DNA of 64,000 bases from assembly GCF_009861505.1 (NCBI RefSeq), contig NZ_WTFT01000050.1, forward strand, positions 33,645 through 97,644, written 5' to 3'. Shown here piece after piece: positions 34,684 through 43,449 of this stretch. The stretch is from Pseudomonas izuensis (lineage in GTDB: Bacteria; Pseudomonadota; Gammaproteobacteria; Pseudomonadales; Pseudomonadaceae). The notes below the pieces were generated by a model, which ran no database searches, was not told the origin of the DNA, and was given only the letters and a program-made list of their open reading frames with translations. The position numbers and the translations under genes are program-made. How positions within the stretch are numbered: position 1 is the stretch's first letter; each line of letters begins with the position of its first letter.

Positions 34684-34954
34684 GGGCACTCCGCACGCAA
34701 AAGGACGTCTGCGGAGGTGTATCGGCAAGGCCCCCGATGGGCATGAGCGGGTGCCGAAGAAATGATTGTTTTTAAGGGATTGATGTCGTAATTGAATCAG
34801 CGCAGGCCGTTATCGATCGAGGCTCGCCGTGGTTTGTGAATTTTTTTCTACGGCGATGAGAGCTTTATCCGAATTGTACGTCTTACGCTCGTTGTATCTG
34901 GCACCGATGCATTTCCACGCCTAGGATACGCACATGTTTTGAGGGAGTTTTTTG

Positions 34955-35770
34955 ATGAACAAGATATTGGTTTTATGTGGGCTGAGTGCAAGTTTGCTGC
35001 TCGCCGGCTGCCAATCGGTCAATACCACCAGCGGTGGCGCTGTAGGTGTTGAGCGCAAACAGTACATGTTCAGTATGTTGTCCTCGCAAGAGGTCGACCA
35101 GATGTATGCCCAGTCCTATCAGAAGACAGTGGGCGAAGCGTCCAGCAAAGGCGTGCTGGACAAGTCCAGCAGTGAAGCCAAACGGGTTCAGGCGATTGCC
35201 GACCGGCTGATTGCCCAGGCACCGAACTTCCGTCCGGACGCGGCCCAGTGGAAGTGGGAAGTCAATCTGATCAAGAGCGATGAGCTCAACGCCAACTGCG
35301 GGCCGGGTGGCAAGATCATTTTTTACACCGGGCTGATTGACAAGCTGCAACTGACCGACGATGAAATCGCCGCTGTCATGGGCCATGAGATTGCCCACGC
35401 CCTGCGCGAGCACGGTCGCGAGGCGATGTCCAAGGCTTACGGCATGGAGATGGCCAAGCAGGGCGCCGGTGCCTTGTTTGGGTTGGGTCAGGACACCATG
35501 GCCCTGGCCGATACCGTGGCCAACTACGGCATGACGTTGCCCAACAGTCGTGAAAACGAAAACGAAGCGGACCTGATCGGTCTTGAACTGGCGGCCCGCG
35601 CCGGTTACAACCCGAATGCCGCGATCACCCTGTGGAACAAGATGAGCAAGGCCTCGGAAGGTGCACCACCGGAGTTCATGAGTACTCACCCGAACTCGTC
35701 GAGCCGCATTGCTTCGTTGCAGGCGGCAATTCCGAAGGTGATGCCGCTGTACGAGCAGGCCAAGAAGTAG
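34955..35770 (+). CDS. M48-family metalloprotease lipoprotein (LoiP/YggG-like)
   Basis: 271 aa. Lipoprotein signal with lipobox LLAGC (Cys19), zinc protease motif HEIAH at residues 144-148, and a downstream NEADLIGLEL Glu that completes the zinc site. It probably degrades damaged envelope proteins at the outer membrane, as LoiP does. I chose the ATG at 34955, 8 nt after GAGGGAG; a TTG one codon earlier also opens the frame. It is divergent from the chemoreceptor. Confidence 0.93.
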   Translation: MNKILVLCGLSASLLLAGCQSVNTTSGGAVGVERKQYMFSMLSSQEVDQMYAQSYQKTVGEASSKGVLDKSSSEAKRVQAIADRLIAQAPNFRPDAAQWKWEVNLIKSDELNANCGPGGKIIFYTGLIDKLQLTDDEIAAVMGHEIAHALREHGREAMSKAYGMEMAKQGAGALFGLGQDTMALADTVANYGMTLPNSRENENEADLIGLELAARAGYNPNAAITLWNKMSKASEGAPPEFMSTHPNSSSRIASLQAAIPKVMPLYEQAKK

Positions 35771-35793
35771 TCATGTGGCGTAGCTGCTGACGC

Positions 35794-35859
35794 CATCGCG
35801 AGCAGGCTCGCTCCCACATTGGAACGCGGTCAAATGTGGGAGCGAGCCTGCTCGCGATG
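35794..35859. repeat. REPIN, outward orientation, short spacer
   Basis: CATCGCGAGCAGGCTCGCTC and its complement, with CCCACATT and AATGTGGG at the centre; the outward arrangement with only about 12 nt between the arms. Confidence 0.93.
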
Positions 35860-35890
35860 AACGATAACGCGGTCTTACCGAATTACCGCA

Positions 35891-36475
35891 TCAAACCCAC
35901 CCACTGCTCTGCATCGCCTTGTACACCGCGACAATCGCCAGAATGAAGAACGCCGACGCCGCCAGTCGACGGATCAGCGTGAGTGGCAATTTATCCGCCG
36001 CAAAGTTGCCCGCCAGAACCACCGGTACGTTGGCAATCAGCATCCCGGCGGTAGTGCCAATGATCACCAGCCACAACTCCGGATACTGTGCAGCAAGCAT
36101 CACGGTTGCGATCTGGGTCTTGTCGCCGATTTCCGCCAGGAAAAACGCGATCAGCGTGGTCACGAACGGCCCGAACTTGCGAGCGGTGCTGGCTTCGTCG
36201 TCATCCATCTTGTCCGGCACCAGGGTCCACAGTGCTGTCGCGGCGAAGCTCGCGGCGAGGATCCAGTGCAGCATCGTGTCCGAGAAGAAACTGCCGACCC
36301 AGGCGCCGACTGCACCAGCTGCCGCGTGGTTGGCCAGGGTCGCGGCAACGATGCCGGCGATGATCGGCCACGGCTTGCGGAAACGGGCAGCGAGAATGAG
36401 CGCGAGCAGCTGCGTCTTGTCGCCGATTTCGGCCAAGGCAACGATTGCGGTGGGAACGAGTAATGAATCCAGCAT
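35891..36475 (-). CDS. GDT1/TMEM165-family (UPF0016) manganese transporter
   Basis: 194 aa from the ATG at 36475. Two inverted halves of three membrane segments each, with the signature EIGDKTQ repeated exactly at residues 16-22 and 115-121. The family exports Mn2+ (MneA) or exchanges Ca2+/Mn2+ with H+. A yybP-ykoY riboswitch precedes it, which supports Mn2+ as the substrate and Mn-induced expression. Ten in-frame codons before the ATG lie inside the riboswitch leader and are rejected. Inner-membrane protein; last gene before the M48 gene's REPIN. Confidence 0.93.
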   Translation of the reverse strand: MLDSLLVPTAIVALAEIGDKTQLLALILAARFRKPWPIIAGIVAATLANHAAAGAVGAWVGSFFSDTMLHWILAASFAATALWTLVPDKMDDDEASTARKFGPFVTTLIAFFLAEIGDKTQIATVMLAAQYPELWLVIIGTTAGMLIANVPVVLAGNFAADKLPLTLIRRLAASAFFILAIVAVYKAMQSSGWV

Positions 36476-36484
36476 CAGGGGTTT

Positions 36485-36700
36485 TCCTAAGGGGCGGGTC
36501 GACACGGCTATGACACGTACAGCCTTCCCGCCCCGGGTAAGGTGTTCGTGTCATAGGTCTTGTCAAACCCTGCGATCCATCTGATGTGGATGCTTGGGTC
36601 GCATGCGCCATGGTCTGAGGACCAAGTATGTTGACGCATGCCGGACGAGCATGGCGCTCGTGGGAGACTACTCCCCTAGGACGGAGCGGATTCTGCCTAC
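36485..36700 (-). promoter_or_regulatory. yybP-ykoY (manganese) riboswitch leader
   Basis: Minus-strand leader of the GDT1-family gene. It contains the hallmark GGGGAGTAG (36668-36676) and a following GCGTCAACATAC segment of the yybP-ykoY aptamer. Near the gene two mutually exclusive hairpins can form: CTATGACACG with CGTGTCATAG (36547-36556 and 36508-36517) and GGGGCGGG with CCCGCCCC (36527-36534 and 36491-36498). The second ends two bases before the AGGA ribosome-binding site (36485-36488), so control may be at translation. Exact 5' edge not resolved. Confidence 0.85.
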
Positions 36701-36728
36701 GCAAACCCGTTTGAGCAAGAACAAATTT

Positions 36729-37727
36729 TCAGCCGCGTTTAGCCCTGTAGATCCGAAAACCCTGTCCTTCTGCCTTGATGGTGCACGCGCCCAAGTGCTC
36801 CTCGATGAGCGGTTGATACTTCAGGAAGCTGTTGGCCACCAGGCGAAGTTCGCCGCCGTTTTTCAGATGTTTGGCTGCTTTTCTCAGCAAGTTCTCGGTC
36901 GCGTAATAGTCGGTATGCACCCCGACATGGAACGGTGGATTGCTCAAAATCGCATTCAAACCCATGGGGGCGGCGTCGATACCGTCACCGGTAATGACCT
37001 CGGCTTCCAGACCGTTGGCAGCCAGGGTCAAACGGCTGCTGGCGGCGGCAAACGCATCAACGTCCAGCAAGGTGACCTGGTTGTGCGGGTAGCGACGTTT
37101 GACCGCAGCCCCCAACACCCCGGCACCGCAACCGAAGTCCAGCAAATGACCGCTTGGCAGTTTGTCCAGATGCTCCAGCAACAGCGCGCTACCGCGATCC
37201 AGTCGGCCATGGCTGAACACGCCCGGCAGGCTGATCACTTTGAGCGGGCCTTCGGCAAGCGGCAGCTCGTATTCCTGGGCCAGGCTTTCCAGCGATTTGG
37301 CTTGTGGCGCGTTCGCCACGGTGACTTGCCAGAGCTGGCAATGCCGCGCGCTGTCGAGCTTTCGCGGCTTGCCGAAGGGATTCAGTTGCTTGGCGGCGCC
37401 TTCGATGCCGCTTTTCTTCTCACCGACCAGGTACACCTCACGGCCTTCCAGGCGTGACGCCACGGCGTTGAGGATGTAATCGGTCAGATCCCTGGATTTG
37501 GGCAGAAACACCACGGCGGATTCGAACGCGAACTCAGGTGCATTCACGCCAAAATCGCTGCGGCCGGCAAAGCGTGCATCCAGCGCGGCTTGATCGCCGG
37601 CATGCCAGCACCAACCGCGAGCGTCGGGCAGGCGGCCGAGCAGGTCATCGGCGGGCAAACCGGCCAACAACACTGGACCCTGGAATAATTCAGCCTGACG
37701 AAGCAGTACTTCACTGCGCGGATCCAT
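36729..37727 (-). CDS. rsmC: 16S rRNA (guanine-N2) methyltransferase RsmC
   Basis: 332 aa from an ATG preceded by AGGAG; a 12-codon upstream extension is not needed. N-terminal pseudo-methyltransferase half and C-terminal catalytic half with the SAM motif LLDFGCGAGVLG (about residue 192) and NPPF (about residue 262). It resembles RsmC, which makes m2G1207 in 16S rRNA; the paralogue RlmG is an alternative. It lies 33 nt downstream of hprA on the same strand. Confidence 0.9.
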   Translation of the reverse strand: MDPRSEVLLRQAELFQGPVLLAGLPADDLLGRLPDARGWCWHAGDQAALDARFAGRSDFGVNAPEFAFESAVVFLPKSRDLTDYILNAVASRLEGREVYLVGEKKSGIEGAAKQLNPFGKPRKLDSARHCQLWQVTVANAPQAKSLESLAQEYELPLAEGPLKVISLPGVFSHGRLDRGSALLLEHLDKLPSGHLLDFGCGAGVLGAAVKRRYPHNQVTLLDVDAFAAASSRLTLAANGLEAEVITGDGIDAAPMGLNAILSNPPFHVGVHTDYYATENLLRKAAKHLKNGGELRLVANSFLKYQPLIEEHLGACTIKAEGQGFRIYRAKRG

Positions 37728-37759
37728 AACTGCTCCTGTGAAAAAAGTGCCGCAGTTTA

Positions 37760-38725
37760 TCAACTGACGACCCGCAGCGCCTTACCGCTGAAGTATCCCA
37801 AGGCGTTTTCGGTGACCTGGCCAACGATTCGCTGCCGCGCTTCGCGACTGCCCCAGGCGTTGTGCGGGGTGACGATCAGCCGAGGGATGTCGTGGGCCAG
37901 CAACGGGTTGCCGTTCACCGGTGGTTCCACACTCAGCACGTCAGTGGCGGCACCGCCCAGATGCCCGTTGCGCAAGGCATCGGCCAGCGCTTGTTCATCG
38001 ATCAGGCCGCCACGGGCGGTGTTGACCACAAACGCGCCGGGTTTCATCGAGGCCAGTTCACGGGCGCCGATGAAATGTCGGGTGTGTTCGTTCAGCGGGC
38101 AGTGCAAGGTCAATGCGTCGATTTGCGGCAGCAGTTCGTCCAGCGGCAGACGGTCGGGCCGGGTAGGGCGGCCCGGGATCTGGCCCAACAGTACGCGCAT
38201 GCCAAACGCTTCGGCCAGCCGCGCGACCGCGCCGCCCAGTTCGCCGTGGCCGAGCAACCCCAGGGTTTTTCCTTCCAGCTCGACAATCGGGTAATCCAAC
38301 AGGCAAAACTGCTTTGCCTGCTGCCAGCGCCCTTCGCCAACGGCTTTCTGATAATCAGCCAGGCGCGTCGCCAGGTTGAGCAGCAGCATGATCGTGTGTT
38401 GCGCCACGGACGGTGTGCCGTAACCCTGGCAGTTGCACACGGTAACGCCGTGGGCACGAGCGGCCACGAGGTCGACATTGTTGGTGCCGGTGGCGGTGAT
38501 CAGGATCAGCTTCAGCTCTGGGCTGGCAGCGATGGCGGCGGCGTCGATCTGGATCTTGTTGGTGATGGCAACCGTGGCGCCCTTGAGGTGTTCGATCACT
38601 TGATCAGGCAAGGTCTGTGCGAACAGCTGCAATTCGCTGAAGCACCCGCGTAGCGGGCCGAGGTCGAGATCACCCAGATCCAGGGACGGGTGGTCGAGGA
38701 AAACGGCGCGGCGAATGTTCGTCAT
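37760..38725 (-). CDS. hprA: D-2-hydroxyacid dehydrogenase (glycerate/hydroxypyruvate reductase type)
   Basis: 321 aa from ATG (38723-38725); the TTG one codon earlier is not needed. NAD-binding GHGELGGAVARLA (about residue 152), active-site Arg in NTARGGLIDEQ, Glu in the following segment, and His in TPHNAWGSREAR. It probably reduces hydroxypyruvate to D-glycerate, serine-cycle/glyoxylate metabolism, as the hprA orthologue in PAO1. Upstream of rsmC with a 32-nt gap, likely the same transcript. Confidence 0.88.
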   Translation of the reverse strand: MTNIRRAVFLDHPSLDLGDLDLGPLRGCFSELQLFAQTLPDQVIEHLKGATVAITNKIQIDAAAIAASPELKLILITATGTNNVDLVAARAHGVTVCNCQGYGTPSVAQHTIMLLLNLATRLADYQKAVGEGRWQQAKQFCLLDYPIVELEGKTLGLLGHGELGGAVARLAEAFGMRVLLGQIPGRPTRPDRLPLDELLPQIDALTLHCPLNEHTRHFIGARELASMKPGAFVVNTARGGLIDEQALADALRNGHLGGAATDVLSVEPPVNGNPLLAHDIPRLIVTPHNAWGSREARQRIVGQVTENALGYFSGKALRVVS

Positions 38726-38816
38726 CAACTGTACCTTTTGTGCAATGAACTGAAGGCGTAATCTGCCGAGCCTACCAGATGAAATGAATCGTTACGCTTG
38801 GCCTAAAGGAGCCCTC

Positions 38817-39446
38817 ATGTACTGGACAGAGTTCTTGACCGTTGCCCTGATTCACCTGCTGGCCGTCGCCAGCCCTGGCCCGGACTTTGCCGTGGTGGTG
38901 CGTGAGAGCGTGACCCACGGTCGTCGCGCCGGCACCTGGACGGCGTTGGGCGTCGGCACGGCGATTTTCCTGCATGTTGGCTATTCGCTGCTGGGCATCG
39001 GCCTGATCGTGTCCCAGTCGATCGTGTTGTTCAACGCCTTGAAATGGGCCGCCGCCGCTTACTTGCTGTACATCGGTTTCAAGGCGCTGCGGGCGCAACC
39101 GGCCAAGGCGGTGGCGGACGATCTGCACAAGGAGGCGGGAGAGCGCACGGCACGCGGTGCATTCACCTCGGGGTTCGTGACCAATGGCCTGAACCCGAAG
39201 GCCACACTGTTCTTCCTGTCATTGTTCACGGTGGTAATCAATCCGCATACACCGCTAGCGGTGCAGGCCGGCTACGGGATTTACCTCGCGGCAGCCACGG
39301 CAACCTGGTTCTGCCTGGTGGCCATGCTGTTCAGCCAGCAGCGCGTTCGCGCCGGGTTCGCCCGAATGGGGCACTGGTTCGACCGGACCATGGGCGCAGT
39401 ACTGATCGCGATCGGCGTGAAGCTCGCGTTTACCGAGATGCACTAA
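38817..39446 (+). CDS. LysE/RhtB-family amino-acid exporter
   Basis: 209 aa from the ATG at 38817, 5 nt after AAAGGAG. Six membrane segments and the RhtB-type motifs SPGPDFAVVVRESVTHGRRAG at the N-terminus and FTSGFVTNGLNPKA in the middle. It exports amino acids or related metabolites across the inner membrane; the substrate is unknown. It is divergent from hprA. Confidence 0.93.
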   Translation: MYWTEFLTVALIHLLAVASPGPDFAVVVRESVTHGRRAGTWTALGVGTAIFLHVGYSLLGIGLIVSQSIVLFNALKWAAAAYLLYIGFKALRAQPAKAVADDLHKEAGERTARGAFTSGFVTNGLNPKATLFFLSLFTVVINPHTPLAVQAGYGIYLAAATATWFCLVAMLFSQQRVRAGFARMGHWFDRTMGAVLIAIGVKLAFTEMH

Positions 39447-39495
39447 GGCGTCCCGGAGGTGGCCGCGCAGGACAAGCAGCGGCCAAAACGCTGAT

Positions 39496-40134
39496 TTATG
39501 TGGCGTCGACGCTGGAGGCCTGGCGTTGACGGGCATAGTCCAGAAAGCCGTCCATATCGTCACTGCTCAACAGCCTCGACAATGCTTTGACTTCTTCCAG
39601 TGGCCAGTCCCACCAAGCCGACGCCAGCAGGTCCTGACGCACGTCCTCGGCAAAACGCCAGCGAATGTGGCGGCATGGATTGCCGCCCACAATCGCATAG
39701 GGTTCGACATCGCGAGTCACAATGGCGCCGGCCGCGACTACCGCGCCGTGGCCAATGGTCACGCCGGACAAAATCATGACGTTGGCACAAATCCAGCAAT
39801 CGCTGCCGATCACTACATCGCCCTTGGTCGGACTGCAGCCGGGAATGTCCCGGGCTTCATCAATCATCAGTGGAAACGGGTAGGTGCTGACCCAGTCGGT
39901 TCGGTGGCCACCGCCCAGTAAAATCTTCACGCCTTCGGCAATCGAGGTGTAGGAACCCACTTTTAAAATGGTGTCGTCGCCGAACTCCAGGACCTCCGGG
40001 ATGCCATAGGTGCCCACCCCGACTTCGTACCCGGGATAGCGTAAACGGATTTTTTCCGGTGCCCTTTCCAGTTTCTCCAGGCGTTTGAGATGCTTTCTGG
40101 TTTTTCGATGTTTGAGTTTTTCGATGAAATTCAT
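39496..40134 (-). CDS. CatB-related O-acetyltransferase (left-handed beta-helix)
   Basis: 212 aa. Hexapeptide-repeat protein: SYTSIAEGVKIL, then IGSDCWICANVMILSGVTIGHGAVVAAGAIVTRDV, ending with YAIVGGNPCRHIRWRF; the HRTD His is in the expected catalytic position of xenobiotic/sugar acetyltransferases. N-terminal basic helical stretch (KLKHRKTRKHLKRLEKLER). It probably acetylates a sugar of a surface glycan. It follows the glycosyltransferase by 39 nt on the same strand. Confidence 0.88.
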   Translation of the reverse strand: MNFIEKLKHRKTRKHLKRLEKLERAPEKIRLRYPGYEVGVGTYGIPEVLEFGDDTILKVGSYTSIAEGVKILLGGGHRTDWVSTYPFPLMIDEARDIPGCSPTKGDVVIGSDCWICANVMILSGVTIGHGAVVAAGAIVTRDVEPYAIVGGNPCRHIRWRFAEDVRQDLLASAWWDWPLEEVKALSRLLSSDDMDGFLDYARQRQASSVDAT

Positions 40135-40173
40135 GCATGGGGCCTGGGGAGCGATGGGTATAAACGTTGTCGT

Positions 40174-41067
40174 CTAGCGATGCAGCACCAGGCGTTTCAG
40201 GCGTCTGAAGCTGGTTCGGTTCAAGTGTCGCCAGGGGATCGAGCGCAACAATTGCCAGGCTTCTTTCTTGTCTTCGACCACGGCGTATTTGAGAGCCTTG
40301 TTCACCAGGTGAGAGCGGGCGCGCTGGTAGGCGGGATGGTCTATGTACGGTGCGATGGCTTCAAGATCAGCCTGCAGCAGCACCCGATACTTTCTCGACA
40401 AGTTGTTGGGATGACGGCGATAGCGGGTTGTGTAAACGGGTATTTCATGGATCTCATACCCCAGGTGGGCAACGCGCAAGGTCATCTGGAAGTCCTGAAC
40501 GCGCAAGTGCGGGGCGTAGAAGCCGGCACGTCGCATCGCGCTCATTCGGTAAAGTGCGACCGGGGCACCTATCACGATGGCACTGCTGAGGATTTGATCG
40601 AAGTCGTAGACGCGTGTGCTGTCGCGTTTCTGCTGCTTAATTGTGTTGCCATCGCTATCCATGTAGGTGATCAGAGCCCCCACGCAGCCGACGTTCGGGT
40701 TCCTGTCCAGATAGTCGGCACGAATGCGCACCGACTCTGGAAGCATGATGTCGTCCAGGTCAGGCGTCGACACATAGACGCCTTTTGCGTACCGCAAGCC
40801 GTGGTTGAGCGCGGCACTCACTCCCTGGTTCGGCTGTGAATACAGCTGAAATTCATAGGATTGCTGCAATCGCTTGAGCATTTCGACGCTGTTGTCGCTG
40901 GACCCGTCGTCAACGATGATGACTTCGAAATTCGGGTAATCCTGGGCAAAGATGCTCTTGATGGCCTCTTCCAGGTACTTTTCCGCGTTGTAGCAAGGCG
41001 CCACGATAGAAACCAGAGGGGCTTGTGTCGAGGCGCAAGCCTGGGGAGCGGTCGCTTCAGTGCTCAT
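40174..41067 (-). CDS. Family 2 glycosyltransferase
   Basis: 297 aa. GT-A fold N-terminus (VSIVAPCYNAEKYLEEAIKS) with VDDGSSDNS and a PDLDDIM acidic motif of the nucleotide-sugar site. The C-terminal third is basic and helical (KRLVLHR at the end). It transfers a sugar to an unknown surface acceptor. It is paired with the downstream acetyltransferase and has AT-richer codon use than the flanking core genes, fitting variable LPS or capsule genes. Confidence 0.9.
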   Translation of the reverse strand: MSTEATAPQACASTQAPLVSIVAPCYNAEKYLEEAIKSIFAQDYPNFEVIIVDDGSSDNSVEMLKRLQQSYEFQLYSQPNQGVSAALNHGLRYAKGVYVSTPDLDDIMLPESVRIRADYLDRNPNVGCVGALITYMDSDGNTIKQQKRDSTRVYDFDQILSSAIVIGAPVALYRMSAMRRAGFYAPHLRVQDFQMTLRVAHLGYEIHEIPVYTTRYRRHPNNLSRKYRVLLQADLEAIAPYIDHPAYQRARSHLVNKALKYAVVEDKKEAWQLLRSIPWRHLNRTSFRRLKRLVLHR

Positions 41068-41426
41068 TGTTATACATACCGTTTTGACAACGTAGGTTTG
41101 ATGTAAAGCTTCCGCCTGGAAATCCGTGTAGCAGGTTTGACAGCGCTTGGCTCACGCATCGATCGGCATTCTGTATCAATAATTGTACGTATGTGCATGC
41201 TCGCCTGTCATTTGCCTGAGAACAAGCTTTGCGTCAACGAAATTGCAATGTTTGCGGCGGGAATCCGGACTTGAGGTAAAGGACACGAATTGATGGCTCA
41301 ACGCCACTATTGTGTGGCTCTATTGTGTGGCTCTGCAAATCATTCCTTTGGCTGATTTGGCTGGCGAGCAGGGGCACTACAGTGCTTACTTTCAGCCACG
41401 ACCGTGCAGTCAGAAAAGGGATTCTT
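41068..41426. other. Divergent intergenic region before the AlkK-like gene
   Basis: 359 bases, AT-richer than average, no gene supported. It holds a 13-bp tandem duplication TATTGTGTGGCTC (41308-41333). It must contain promoters for the glycosyltransferase (-) and the acyl-CoA ligase (+). No sigma-54 box was found. Confidence 0.65.
41308..41333. repeat. 13-bp perfect tandem repeat
   Basis: TATTGTGTGGCTC repeated twice in direct contact, about 94 nt upstream of the AlkK-like start. It could be slippage or a pair of regulator half-sites. Confidence 0.9.
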
Positions 41427-43109
41427 ATGTTGCAGACACGCGTTATCCCCCCAGCCGAAGGCGCTTACCAGTATCCGCTGCTGATCAAACGGCTTTTGAT
41501 GTCCGGTACGCGTTATGAGAAAACCCGCGAAATCGTCTACCGCGACCAGTTGCGCTACAGCTATCCGACCCTGATCGAACGGGTCGCGCGGCTGGCCAAC
41601 GTGTTGACGGCGGCCGGGGTCAAACCCGGCGACACCGTGGCGGTCATGGATTGGGACAGCCATCGTTATCTGGAATGCATGTTCGCCATTCCGATGATCG
41701 GCGCCGTGATCCACACCATCAACGTGCGCCTGTCGCCGGAGCAGATCCTCTACACCATGAATCATGCCGAGGACCGCTATGTGCTGGTCAACAGCGAATT
41801 CGTGGGGCTGTACAACGCGATTGCCGGGCACCTGACCACCGTCGAGAAAACCCTGCTGCTGACCGACCTGCCGGAAAAAACCGCCGACCTGCCGAATCTC
41901 GTCGGCGAGTACGAGCAGTTGCTGGCAGCCGCGAGCCCGCAGTACGACTTCCAGGACTTTGACGAGAACTCGGTCGCGACCACGTTCTACACCACCGGCA
42001 CCACCGGTAATCCCAAGGGGGTGTATTTCACCCATCGGCAATTGGTCCTGCACACCATGGGCGTGTCGACCATCATGGGCGCGATCGACAGCGTGCGCCT
42101 GCTGGGCACCAACGACGTGTACATGCCGATCACCCCGATGTTTCACGTTCATGCCTGGGGGTTGCCGTATGTAGCGACCATGCTCGGGCTCAAGCAGGTT
42201 TATCCCGGTCGTTACGACCCGGAATTCCTGGTGGAGTTGTGGCGCAAGGAAAAGGTCTCCTTCTCTCACTGCGTGCCGACCATCCTGCAAATGGTCCTCA
42301 ATTCCAAGGCAGCGCAAAACATCGACTTTGGTGGCTGGAAAATCGTCATCGGTGGCAGTGCGCTTAATCGTGCGCTGTACGAAGCCGCCAAGGCCAAAGG
42401 CATTCAGTTGACCGCCGCTTACGGCATGTCGGAAACCGGGCCGCTGGTATCGTGCGCGCACCTCAACGACGAGCTGATGGCCGGTACCGAAGATGAGCGG
42501 ACCACCTACCGGATCAAGGCCGGCGTGCCGGGGCCATTGGTGGAGGCGGCAATCGTCGACACCGACGGCAACTTCCTCCCCGCCGACGGTGAGACTCAGG
42601 GTGAACTGGTGCTGCGTGCGCCGTGGCTCACCGAGGGTTACTTCAACGAGCCGCAAAAAGGCGCCGAACTCTGGGCCGGGGGCTGGTTGCACACCGGTGA
42701 TGTCGCGACCCTGGACAGCATGGGCGTGATCGACATTCGTGACCGGATCAAGGATGTGATCAAGACCGGTGGCGAGTGGATCTCCTCCCTCGACCTCGAA
42801 GACCTGATCAGTCGCCATGTGGCGGTACGCGAAGTAGCAGTGGTAGGGATTGCCGATCCACAGTGGGGCGAGCGCCCGTTTGCCTTGCTGGTGCTGCGCG
42901 AAGGCCATGAGATTGGGGCCAGGGAACTCAAGGAACACCTCAAGCCGTTCGTGGAGCTGGGGCACCTGAGCAAGTGGGCCATCCCGAGCCAGATCGCCCT
43001 TGTTACTGAAATTCCCAAGACCAGTGTCGGTAAACTCGACAAGAAGAAAATTCGCGTCGACATCTCCGAATGGCAAGCCACCAACAGCACCTTCCTTTCG
43101 ACGCTTTAA
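41427..43109 (+). CDS. AlkK-like medium/long-chain fatty acyl-CoA ligase
   Basis: 560 aa from ATG 41427 with AAAAGGG before it; 39 upstream codons are rejected. AMP-binding motif YTTGTTGNPKGV (about residues 193-204), A8-type GWLHTGDVA and IRDRIKDVIKTGGEWIS, and the C-terminal lysine in SVGKLDKKKI. Activates a carboxylic acid to its CoA ester via acyl-AMP; AlkK relatives prefer medium-chain fatty acids. It heads a cluster with DUF1302 and DUF1329 envelope proteins and a MalT-like regulator, so the substrate is likely hydrophobic. Confidence 0.9.
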   Translation: MLQTRVIPPAEGAYQYPLLIKRLLMSGTRYEKTREIVYRDQLRYSYPTLIERVARLANVLTAAGVKPGDTVAVMDWDSHRYLECMFAIPMIGAVIHTINVRLSPEQILYTMNHAEDRYVLVNSEFVGLYNAIAGHLTTVEKTLLLTDLPEKTADLPNLVGEYEQLLAAASPQYDFQDFDENSVATTFYTTGTTGNPKGVYFTHRQLVLHTMGVSTIMGAIDSVRLLGTNDVYMPITPMFHVHAWGLPYVATMLGLKQVYPGRYDPEFLVELWRKEKVSFSHCVPTILQMVLNSKAAQNIDFGGWKIVIGGSALNRALYEAAKAKGIQLTAAYGMSETGPLVSCAHLNDELMAGTEDERTTYRIKAGVPGPLVEAAIVDTDGNFLPADGETQGELVLRAPWLTEGYFNEPQKGAELWAGGWLHTGDVATLDSMGVIDIRDRIKDVIKTGGEWISSLDLEDLISRHVAVREVAVVGIADPQWGERPFALLVLREGHEIGARELKEHLKPFVELGHLSKWAIPSQIALVTEIPKTSVGKLDKKKIRVDISEWQATNSTFLSTL

Positions 43110-43449
43110 GCCCTCCTTTGGCGTGCCTGAAAGGGCACGCCAGCCCCACCAAGCAAGCGCTTGGCTTGTTAAATTCTGATTTTCAGCCATTCTTGCCGGG
43201 CCGACGGGTGTCGGACTGGCGAAAGGACTGTTCCAGAGTGGCTGGCAGGTGCAAATCACACTTTAGAGGGATCAAGCACTACTACCTGCTGGCTATAGTC
43301 CGCTCAAGGATTTTTAAGAACGGAGCAAACGCACAAACTGGGGCGATGCAACTTTGGAATGACTTTGGGATGCCTTGGCTCCCGGTTATCCACAGCGTTT
43401 TTAGAAGTGCTCACTGCCATAACAATAAAATGCACATGGAGTAGCGTCG
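43110..43449. other. Intergenic region between the AlkK-like and DUF1302 genes
   Basis: 340 bases without a gene. A hairpin GGCGTGCC/GGCACGCC (43120-43141) lies 10 nt after the ligase stop but has no T-tract. A second weak hairpin CAAGC/GCTTG lies around 43150-43170. The AT-rich part before 43450 is likely the DUF1302 promoter. No sigma-54 or Vfr site could be assigned. Confidence 0.6.

Noticed and set aside
34870..34890. TGTACG upstream of the M48 gene and TGTACG near 41182 as additional PplR half-sites
   Set aside because: Single half-sites with a mismatch and no partner at 12 nt.
41310..41426. 39-codon N-terminal extension of the AlkK-like protein
   Set aside because: The extension runs through the tandem repeat and leader; AAAAGGG precedes the ATG at 41427, where the family sequence starts.
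41340..43259. 639-codon open frame opposite the AlkK-like gene
   Set aside because: Antisense to a gene with all adenylation motifs; composition (His/Gln/Arg-rich) is typical of a shadow frame.
41068..43449. Sigma-54 promoter upstream of the AlkK-like and DUF1302 genes
   Set aside because: No TGGC-N8-TGC type -24/-12 pair at a suitable place; only isolated TGGC and GC words.
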